Part shown: positions 5,452 to 10,925 of the stretch, in pieces
Numbering within the stretch: position 1 is the first letter of the stretch
Layout of the letters: every line of letters starts with the position of its first letter
Origin: Anaerolineae bacterium
GTDB taxonomy: Bacteria > Chloroflexota > Anaerolineae > JAFGEY01
Length of the DNA: 10,925 bases
NCBI GenBank assembly: GCA_016931365.1
Contig: JAFGEY010000177.1
Location: 1 to 10,925 of the forward strand
Reading direction: 5' to 3'
Program-made: the position numbers and the translations under genes
Notes under the pieces: generated by a model
What the model saw: the letters and a program-made list of their open reading frames with translations, nothing else
Database searches by the model: none
What the model was told of the DNA's origin: nothing

Positions 5452-8205
5452 TCACACCTGCGCATCAAGCGACTCCCGGATCATCTGCACCAAGTCTTCA
5501 GGCCGAAACGGTTTCTGCACAAAATGGACGCCAGGCGCAAGCACGCCGTGATGCACGATGGCATTGTCGGTGTAGCCCGACATATAAACCACCCGCATTG
5601 CGGGGCGCAAGGGTGCAAGCCGTTCGACCAGACCATGGCCGCTCATCGCGCCAGGCAGGATCACATCCGTCAATAAAAGATCGATGCGCTCCGCGTACGA
5701 CTCGGAAAGCGCAATGGCTTCGGCAGCATTTTTCGCTTCGAGAACCAGATATCCCTGCTCCTCCAACACCCGCCGCGCAAAGGCGCGCACCATCGACTCG
5801 TCTTCGACCAACAAAATCGTTTCTGTGCCTCGCTTGTATTCATTGGGCTGGACCGGAGAGTGTGATTGGGAGTCCCCGTGCGATATTCTGGGCAGGTAAA
5901 TCTTGAACGTCGTGCCCAGCCCTGGTTCGCTGTACACCCAGATCACACCCCCATTCTGATGGACCGCCCCATAGACGCTGGCCAGGCCCAAACCCGTTCC
6001 TTTGCCCCTTTCTTTAGTGGTGAAAAAAGGCTCAAACAGGTGCTGCCGGGTCTCCTGATCCATCCCCGTGCCATTATCGCTGACCGACAACAGGATATAT
6101 TCGCCCGGCTCGGCTTCGAGGTGTCTATCTGCCTGAGCTTGATCGACGATCACATTGTCCGTTTCGATCGTCAGTTTGCCTTCAAACGGTCCCGCCATCT
6201 GAGTCATTTTTTGGACGATGGCATCCCGCGCGTTCAAGGCCAAGTTGACGATCGACTGCTCGATCTGTCCCGGATCTGCTTCGACGAGACCAAGCGGCCG
6301 CCGCAAGAACGTAATCAGGCGAATGTCCTCGCCGATCAAACGATGCAACATATTTTCCATATTGGAGACCACATCGTTTAGATTGAGCGTGATCGGCTGG
6401 ATGATCTGCTTGCGGCTGAAGGCCAGGAGTTGTCGCGTCAGCGCAGCAGAGCGAGAGGCCGCCTGAGCGATTTCTTTCAGGTCCTGCACGTGCGGATCGT
6501 CCTGAAACTCTTCGAGCAACAGCTCGGTGTAGCCGAGAATGGCCGTGAGATTGTTGTTAAAGTCGTGGGCAATACCTCCAGCCAGTTTGCCTACGGCCTC
6601 CATCTTTTGCGCCTGGAATAACTGGGCCTGCAATCTCTCCCCCGCTTCTTCAGCCAACTTGCGTTCGGTCACGTCCAAAATGTAGCCGTGATAGTACAAC
6701 AGATTCTCTTGCCCGTCCCGCACCAACCGTGTATAGTCGTATACCCAGCGCACACGGCCATCAGCACATACGATACGATATTCGAGCGTAGATGAGATAA
6801 GGCCTGTGTCCTTGTGTTCTTGCGTGGCACGAAGCGTATCGCGAGGAATCACGCGATCACGATCTTTAGGATGGATCAAGTCGTGGTATTGAACGCGCCC
6901 CTGGAGCAAATCTTGGACCTGGTACCCAAATTGATCGACATTAGGAGAGACATACTCGACCGGCCAGCCTTCACCAACACCCCACTTGAACACGACCACC
7001 GGTCCCTGGACAAAAAGTTCCTGCTCGGACTTGAGCGACTGCTCCGCCAGCCGACGCTCTGCTATCTCGCGCTGCGCCTGCTCGTACAGGTGGGCATTTT
7101 GAATGGCGATAGCGGCCTGATCGGCAAACGCACGCAGACGCTCGGCGTGAAGGGGGGTAAAAAAGCCGGGCATCACGTTGTCGAGGTTGATAAAGCCGAC
7201 CGTCTCGCCGCCGATACGAATCGGCGCGCCGGCATAAGAGCCGACCCAATGCGTCGCCGGGCCGTCGATCCAGCCGGGGTAGTCTCGCGTATTGGCAATC
7301 GCAAAAGGCTCTCCAGTCTGAAGCATATGGCGCAAGGTAATCACCTCAGTCGTCGAAAACCGCAAACCCAACACCAATGCTTCCAGGCCCGGCTCGCCCC
7401 GGTCATAACCTCGACAGCGGGTTACGTAGGCCAAACCACTTGACGGATCGACCAACATAATGTTGACCGCATCGTGCGGCACCACGCGCCCGACGTTGGT
7501 CAGAATCGCCCCCAAGATTTCGTCAAAGTCGAGCGTGCTGTTGAGCGCCGCCGCCGTGTCGCGCAGCGCTTCGGCCAAGACACGCTGTTCGCGTTCAGCG
7601 TCTTGAGCCTCCCGTTGGCGGATCAACGCGCGTTGAAACTGGCCGATCAACAGCCACAGCAAAACGGCAATACTGGCATAGGTGCCGCCAATAATAGTCA
7701 CCCGGTTGCCAAATACCGCCTCCGCCGAACGCTGAACGGACATATACCCGGCTAACTGCGCCCGGCTGATCCCCGTATAGACCGCCACACTGAGGAAAAG
7801 CGTCACCCATTGAGTCCACTTGCCCTGCAAAACCGCCGACAGGGCGATCGACAGCGCGTACAACACCATTGCTGGCGCGCCGGCCCCGCCAACCACGTTG
7901 CCATATACTGCCGTCACAAAGATGATCAACGGTGGGATATACCCGGCAATCTGCCAGTGCCCGCGATGTGACAGCCACCAACCGCCGCCAAAGAATAAGG
8001 TCATCGCCAGTGTGAACAACGCAGAGTCGAGTGGAAAAACTTGAAACAGCCCGCCAATGCCAAAGATGAGGGTCAATGGCACGGTCACGCTGCATAAGAG
8101 AAGAAACACTGCCTTGGTCATATACTCCCGGCGCACACTCTCGACATCGGTCGACCGGGGACGGGTCAACTTTTCCCACAGATCGGATAAATGTGTTGCA
8201 TTCAT
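5452..8205 (-). CDS. Membrane-bound hybrid sensor histidine kinase (TM-GAF-PAS-HisKA-HATPase-REC)
   Basis: A 917-residue sensor that probably autophosphorylates and passes phosphate to its own receiver domain. Six hydrophobic segments lie between residues about 32 and 190 ('[20 protein letters not shown]' onward), followed by a coiled linker. A GAF domain spans about 225-372 and a PAS/PAC domain about 393-515 ('[12 protein letters not shown]'). The HisKA box [17 protein letters not shown] has its phospho-accepting His at 547. The ATPase domain shows an N box (NLALNARDA), DNGTGMD and [15 protein letters not shown]. The C-terminal receiver ([26 protein letters not shown]) has its Asp at 847. 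The GGIAHDFNN class is usual for NtrB-like hybrid kinases with an attached receiver. The start is ATG 8205 rather than TTG 8208, because AAAGG lies about seven bases before the ATG. No response regulator or output gene is adjacent, so the signal and target are unknown. Confidence 0.93.
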   Translation of the reverse strand: MNATHLSDLWEKLTRPRSTDVESVRREYMTKAVFLLLCSVTVPLTLIFGIGGLFQVFPLDSALFTLAMTLFFGGGWWLSHRGHWQIAGYIPPLIIFVTAVYGNVVGGAGAPAMVLYALSIALSAVLQGKWTQWVTLFLSVAVYTGISRAQLAGYMSVQRSAEAVFGNRVTIIGGTYASIAVLLWLLIGQFQRALIRQREAQDAEREQRVLAEALRDTAAALNSTLDFDEILGAILTNVGRVVPHDAVNIMLVDPSSGLAYVTRCRGYDRGEPGLEALVLGLRFSTTEVITLRHMLQTGEPFAIANTRDYPGWIDGPATHWVGSYAGAPIRIGGETVGFINLDNVMPGFFTPLHAERLRAFADQAAIAIQNAHLYEQAQREIAERRLAEQSLKSEQELFVQGPVVVFKWGVGEGWPVEYVSPNVDQFGYQVQDLLQGRVQYHDLIHPKDRDRVIPRDTLRATQEHKDTGLISSTLEYRIVCADGRVRWVYDYTRLVRDGQENLLYYHGYILDVTERKLAEEAGERLQAQLFQAQKMEAVGKLAGGIAHDFNNNLTAILGYTELLLEEFQDDPHVQDLKEIAQAASRSAALTRQLLAFSRKQIIQPITLNLNDVVSNMENMLHRLIGEDIRLITFLRRPLGLVEADPGQIEQSIVNLALNARDAIVQKMTQMAGPFEGKLTIETDNVIVDQAQADRHLEAEPGEYILLSVSDNGTGMDQETRQHLFEPFFTTKERGKGTGLGLASVYGAVHQNGGVIWVYSEPGLGTTFKIYLPRISHGDSQSHSPVQPNEYKRGTETILLVEDESMVRAFARRVLEEQGYLVLEAKNAAEAIALSESYAERIDLLLTDVILPGAMSGHGLVERLAPLRPAMRVVYMSGYTDNAIVHHGVLAPGVHFVQKPFRPEDLVQMIRESLDAQV

Positions 8206-8210
8206 CAACG

Positions 8211-8375
8211 TGCCTTTCTGGACAGGGCTGTTCAGTTCTCAAAAGCGTATGGGCTTGTCAGCCAATTTTGGGACAGGATGAACAGGATTGACAGGATTTT
8301 TGTCCATTGCCATTGACTGGCTCATCCTGTGAATCCTGTCTAAAATGGAGAACTGAACAACCTTGCCTTTCTGGA
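8211..8375. mobile_element. MITE-like inverted-repeat element flanked by 12-bp direct repeats
   Basis: Perfect direct repeats TGCCTTTCTGGA at 8211-8222 and 8364-8375 enclose about 141 bp. Inside are perfect 12-base inverted repeats, TGTTCAGTTCTC (8229-8240) and its complement (8348-8359). A second, imperfect pair lies within them, built of ACAGGAT units (8271-8297 and about 8322-8341). There is no open reading frame of note, so any mobility would need a transposase supplied elsewhere. The direct repeats look like a target-site duplication, though 12 bp is long for most families. The downstream copy, read on the minus strand as TCCAGAAAGGCA, carries the Shine-Dalgarno region of the kinase gene. 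The whole dus-kinase gap (8206-8391) is this element plus short flanks. Confidence 0.65.
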
Positions 8376-8391
8376 TCAGCTGGATAGTTGA

Positions 8392-9417
8392 TCATCCACC
8401 TCTGTATGCTCCGGCAAGAACCGCATCGACCGCATCCAGGATCGACTGCCGGGTATTCAACTCGGCCAGCCGTCCGCGCAATCCACTGACGCCGGGCAGC
8501 CCGGCCAGGTAACAGATCAGATGGGCACGGAATTTGCGACAGGCCACCAGTTCGGCGGTGGCGCGCTGCCGCTTGCGCCAGCCCCCCTCGGCCACGCTGC
8601 GCTCGTACAGCCCATCCAGGTGCTCGACAATGACCGCACGGCGCTCCTGCATCAATGGCGGCGTGTACGGCCTGTTCTCTAGAGCGTGCCGGACCTCGTC
8701 AAATATCCACGGGTTGCCCAGCGCCGCCCGGCCGATCATCACCCCGTCGACGCCGGTCTGGGCCAGCATGTCCAGCACGTCCTGCCCGTTGCGCACGCCG
8801 CCGTTGCCGATCAGCAGGATCGAGCAGGCTCGCCTGACTCGTTCGAGCGCGTCCCACTGCGCTGGCCCGCCGTGACCGGCGGAGGCAAAGCGCGCGTGAA
8901 CAGACAGCGCGTCGGCGCCGCCCGCCTCCGCCGCACGCGCCACCTCGTCGATATCGAACCGGTGCGGAGCGAGGCCGAGGCGCGTCTTGACCGTCACCGG
9001 CAATGATGTTGCCGCGCGCACGGCGCGAACAATGCGCTCGATCTGCGCCGGATCGCCCATCAAGGCCGCGCCCGCGCCGTGACGGACGATCTTGCGCACC
9101 GGGCAGCCACAGTTGATGTCGATCAGGTCAAACGTGCCCATCGCTTCAATGGCCCGCGCGGCTTCGGCCATCGCGTTGGGGTTAGTGCCATACACCTGTG
9201 CGCCGACCGGGCGCTCTTGTGGCGCGGTTTGCAGGTAATGCAGCGTGCGCGGCGTGCCACGGGCAATGCCCTCCACCGTCGCCACCTCAGTGAACACCAG
9301 CCCCGCACCGTAGCGCTTGCACAGCAGGCGAAAGGGCAGTTCGGTGTAACCGGCCATCGGCGCGAGAATGAGCGGAAAATCGACGGTCAGGGAGCCGATT
9401 TGAAGCGATTTGAGCAT
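8392..9417 (-). CDS. dus: tRNA-dihydrouridine synthase, DusB-like
   Basis: A 341-residue FMN-dependent enzyme that reduces specific uridines in tRNA to dihydrouridine in the cytoplasm. The N-terminal APMAGYTELPFR is the family FMN-binding signature (canonical APMAGVTDLPFR). The catalytic cysteine is in INCGCPVRKIV (residue about 105), and the FMN-contacting lysine is in VTVKTRLG (about 144). Later come a histidine in LSVHAR and the C-terminal phosphate-binding stretches GNGGVRNGQD and GVDGVMIGRAALGNPWIF. Length and motif order fit DusB. The ATG (9417-9415) overlaps the deoC stop as TGATG, with AGGG six bases upstream; a GTG at 9420 is possible but too close to that site. HARFASAGHGGPAQW replaces the usual 'HGRTR.QGY.G.ADW', a modest divergence in the RNA-facing region. 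The gene ends the mazG-deoC-dus cluster. DusB is the best subfamily match, but subfamily and target position are inferred. Confidence 0.93.
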   Translation of the reverse strand: MLKSLQIGSLTVDFPLILAPMAGYTELPFRLLCKRYGAGLVFTEVATVEGIARGTPRTLHYLQTAPQERPVGAQVYGTNPNAMAEAARAIEAMGTFDLIDINCGCPVRKIVRHGAGAALMGDPAQIERIVRAVRAATSLPVTVKTRLGLAPHRFDIDEVARAAEAGGADALSVHARFASAGHGGPAQWDALERVRRACSILLIGNGGVRNGQDVLDMLAQTGVDGVMIGRAALGNPWIFDEVRHALENRPYTPPLMQERRAVIVEHLDGLYERSVAEGGWRKRQRATAELVACRKFRAHLICYLAGLPGVSGLRGRLAELNTRQSILDAVDAVLAGAYRGG

Positions 9418-10106
9418 CACAATCCCTGCCGCGCCCGGAGTTCCTGGACGGTTTTGACCCCATTCGACGTGCCGAGACGCGTCGCCCCGGCCGCGATCAG
9501 GGCCAGCGCCTGATCCAGCGTGCGGATACCGCCCGCCGCCTTGACGCCCATCGCCGGCCCGACCGCCTCGCGCATCAGGCGCACATCGGCCACCGTCGCT
9601 CCGGCGGGGCCAAACCCGGTCGAGGTTTTGACGAAATCAGCGCCCTCGTCCAGCGCGATCCGGCACACGGCGCGCTTTTCAGGGTCGGTCAGGTAGCAGG
9701 TTTCGAGGATCACCTTGCTGATCGCGCCCGCCGGGCGGCAGGCCCTGACCATCGCCGCGATCTCGTCGCGCACCACGACGACGCGGCCCGCTTGCAGCGC
9801 GCGGACGTTGATCGCTATATCGATCTCGCCCGCACCGCGTTCGAGGGCGTCGCGCGTCTCGTAGGCTTTGATCGCCGGGGTGTTCTGCCCCAACGGAAAG
9901 CCGATCACCGCGCCGACGCGGGTCGACGATCCGCGCAGCAGTTCGACGCAGCGCTCGACCTCGGCCGGGTTGACCGCCACCATCGCAAAGCCGTACCGGC
10001 GCGCCTCGGCGCACAACGTTTCAATGTCCTTCGGCGCGCCAAAGGGCTTGAGAAAGGTGTGGTCGATGATGCCGGCGAGTTGGGTGGGGGTCCAATCAAG
10101 GGTCAC
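9417..10106 (-). CDS. deoC: Deoxyribose-phosphate aldolase
   Basis: A 229-residue class I aldolase that splits 2-deoxyribose 5-phosphate into glyceraldehyde 3-phosphate and acetaldehyde, in deoxynucleoside salvage. The Schiff-base lysine is K160 in FVKTSTGF. The partner lysine is K189 in GVKAAGGIR and the catalytic aspartate D96 in GEIDIAIN. The opening IDHTFLKP and the C-terminal GATRLGTSNG (phosphate site) are also family hallmarks, and the length is normal. The start is GTG (10106-10104), supported by GAGAGG seven bases upstream. In the usual 'VCVNP' motif the cysteine is alanine here (MVAVNP). The mazG stop lies 15 bases upstream and the dus ATG overlaps the deoC stop, so the three genes are almost certainly co-transcribed. 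A nearby PfkB kinase could feed the same sugar-phosphate route. Confidence 0.96.
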   Translation of the reverse strand: MTLDWTPTQLAGIIDHTFLKPFGAPKDIETLCAEARRYGFAMVAVNPAEVERCVELLRGSSTRVGAVIGFPLGQNTPAIKAYETRDALERGAGEIDIAINVRALQAGRVVVVRDEIAAMVRACRPAGAISKVILETCYLTDPEKRAVCRIALDEGADFVKTSTGFGPAGATVADVRLMREAVGPAMGVKAAGGIRTLDQALALIAAGATRLGTSNGVKTVQELRARQGL

Positions 10107-10121
10107 TGATATACCTCTCTC

Positions 10122-10508
10122 TTACGCCAAGTTCAACTTGCTTCTCACCACTACAAGCTCTTCGTTCAAGGCTTGCAGGCCGGCAACCAGTTCGCGGCGA
10201 TGTTTCCCGGTCATCTCCACCGTCCACTCGCCCGCACGCTGGACGAGACCCTGCGCCTCAACGTCAAGGTCCACTTGGAATCGGTTCGCGATCTTGACCA
10301 GGAACCAGAACACATCCATCAGTTCGTGCCCCACGCTCGCCAGATGCGCTTCTCTCTCTTCGGCATAGCCGTAGATGCGGTTGATCGACCGGGCCAGTTC
10401 TCCCACCTCTTCGGTCAGGTGGGACAAGAGCTGCAATGTGGTGAGATAATTCCACTGCGTCTCTTCATCCGCATCCTTGACCCACTGCTGAAACTCTGCA
10501 ATATGCAT
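10122..10508 (-). CDS. MazG-like nucleotide pyrophosphohydrolase
   Basis: A 128-residue all-alpha NTP pyrophosphatase-type protein. Such enzymes hydrolyse (often non-canonical) nucleoside triphosphates to monophosphates and pyrophosphate and clean up the nucleotide pool. The metal-binding motif is visible: LTEEVGELARS (E33, E34, E37), followed by HELMDVFWFLVKIANRFQVD (E62, D65), the EExxE...ExxD pattern of the MazG/dUTPase-like superfamily. The predicted product has no membrane segment. The ATG at 10508 is chosen because GGAG lies eight bases upstream and similarity begins there. The same frame stays open to 10685, but that part is a translated repeat element. The gene is 15 bases from deoC and probably heads the mazG-deoC-dus operon. 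Substrate preference cannot be read from the sequence. Confidence 0.88.
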   Translation of the reverse strand: MHIAEFQQWVKDADEETQWNYLTTLQLLSHLTEEVGELARSINRIYGYAEEREAHLASVGHELMDVFWFLVKIANRFQVDLDVEAQGLVQRAGEWTVEMTGKHRRELVAGLQALNEELVVVRSKLNLA

Positions 10509-10534
10509 TTCGCCATCTCCGCTCTGTAAGGTCC

Positions 10535-10604
10535 CCTCACTCACTCGCTCCCGCGTGGAAACGCCCACCCGACGCTCCGACGGAGACCGTTGGAGCGAGA
10601 GCCG
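10535..10604. repeat. Palindromic dispersed repeat upstream of mazG
   Basis: CGCTCCGACGG (10573-10583) and CCGTTGGAGCG (10587-10597) form an 11-position stem with one G-T pair and a 3-base loop. A second CTCGCTCCCGCGTGGAAACG block lies beside it (about 10543-10562) and repeats the CTCGCTCC theme seen in inverse at 10592-10599. 'GCTCCGTCGGAGC' and 'CGCGTGGAAACG' modules are familiar to me as a dispersed repeat in several environmental phyla. No T-run follows, so a simple terminator is unlikely. Confidence 0.6.
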
Positions 10605-10707
10605 GCAAGGGCGAAACATCCCCAGACAAAACCTGCTGGTTGAACCTGGTTCTACTGTCCGAGCAGCCTGGTCAACGAACCACATACAAGGGATGCTTCG
10701 CCCCTAC
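10605..10707. mobile_element. MITE-like element (about 103 bp) with 18-bp imperfect terminal inverted repeats
   Basis: The ends 10605-10622 (GCAAGGGCGAAACATCCC) and 10690-10707 (complement GTAGGGGCGAAGCATCCC) match at 15 of 18 positions, and all three differences are transitions. The interior has no credible gene. The outer end forms the TAG stop codon of the PfkB-family gene, so the element abuts or slightly trims that gene. GTAGGGGCG ends are typical, from memory, of a widespread small palindromic repeat. No clear target duplication is seen. Confidence 0.62.
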
Positions 10708-10925
10708 GAGACCATAAACGCCTCAACCTCCGCCCTGGTCGGCAGGGCAGGGATAGCGCCCATCCTGGTGCAGGTCAGCGCACCGACGGCATTGGCGTAG
10801 CGCAACGCCTCCTCCACCACCGCCCGCTCGACCCTAGCCAGGGAACCCAGCTTTTCCCGCCACGGCAGCAGGTGGGCGATCATCGCCGCCATAAAGCCGT
10901 CGCCCGCGCCGGTCGTCTCGACCAC
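10704..10925 (-). CDS. C-terminal part of a PfkB-family carbohydrate kinase (fructokinase/ribokinase-like), cut by the window edge
   Basis: The visible 73 residues are the C-terminal part of an ATP-dependent sugar or nucleoside kinase. VVETTGAGDGFMAAMI is the PfkB signature 2; its GAGD holds the anion hole and the catalytic aspartate. The tail ALRYANAVGALTCTRMGAIPALPTRAEVEAFM is typical of fructokinase-like members. The GTG at the window edge is an internal valine, not a start; the gene begins outside the window. The stop TAG (10706-10704) lies inside the terminal repeat of the adjoining MITE-like element, yet the C-terminus has a normal family length. Substrate cannot be decided from this fragment. 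Proximity to deoC would fit ribose, deoxyribose or nucleoside salvage, but the repeat-filled gap leaves co-transcription open. Confidence 0.93.
   Translation of the reverse strand: MVETTGAGDGFMAAMIAHLLPWREKLGSLARVERAVVEEALRYANAVGALTCTRMGAIPALPTRAEVEAFMVS

Noticed and set aside
6814..7443. Plus-strand open frame opposite the kinase gene
   Set aside because: It is antisense to the conserved GAF and PAS domains, with no recognisable motif or upstream ribosome binding site argument.
8211..8375. CRISPR array from the ACAGGAT units and direct repeats
   Set aside because: Only two direct repeats of 12 bp, with a palindromic interior and no regular spacers; no cas genes are nearby.
10509..10685. 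59-residue N-terminal extension of the MazG-like frame
   Set aside because: It is translation of the adjoining palindromic repeats; the ATG at 10508 has a good GGAG at eight bases and family similarity starts there.
1..10925. tRNA or rRNA genes and defence-system genes
   Set aside because: No cloverleaf, rRNA-like stretch, nuclease, toxin-antitoxin or phage gene was seen. The only MazG-like protein is a housekeeping pyrophosphatase type inside an operon with deoC, with no adjacent mazEF-like toxin.

Overview
The window comes from a GC-rich bacterial chromosome. Every gene I can support lies on the minus strand, so transcription runs from high to low coordinates. Gene content, large hybrid sensor kinases, and many short palindromic repeats between (and here also inside) genes suggest an environmental Chloroflexota (Anaerolineae/Caldilineae-like) genome. 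That placement is from general familiarity only; no marker gene here proves it.

Layout in the direction of transcription. (1) 10925-10704: C-terminal end of a PfkB-family sugar/nucleoside kinase. (2) 10703-10509: intergenic DNA filled by two palindromic repeat elements. (3) 10508-8392: a compact operon of a MazG-like NTP pyrophosphohydrolase, deoxyribose-phosphate aldolase (deoC) and a DusB-like tRNA-dihydrouridine synthase; the last two overlap by one base. With the PfkB kinase this looks like nucleotide salvage and housekeeping plus tRNA modification. (4) 8391-8206: an inverted-repeat element bracketed by perfect 12-bp direct repeats that carry the next gene's ribosome binding site. (5) 8205-5452: a membrane-bound hybrid histidine kinase (six TM segments, GAF, PAS, HisKA, HATPase, REC) with no partner regulator in view. 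(6) 5451-5216: a short intergenic region with two hairpins and a weak promoter candidate. (7) 5215-89: a giant, about 1,708-residue UvrA-like ABC ATPase made of two fused UvrA units (four nucleotide-binding halves). (8) 92-1: the start of a further gene, coupled to uvrA by an ATGA overlap.

The most notable object is the giant uvrA gene. Its two UvrA units have lost different domains: the first keeps a UvrB-binding-like region but lacks the insertion domain, and the second keeps the insertion domain but lacks the UvrB-binding region. The protein therefore looks like a single-chain, asymmetric UvrA dimer. The same reading frame carries at least three unrelated palindromic repeats of the kind normally found between genes, each in frame and each in a linker or variable loop, so the gene appears to have absorbed them as peptide. 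Two further inverted-repeat elements sit at gene boundaries and supply a stop codon in one case and a duplicated Shine-Dalgarno region in the other.
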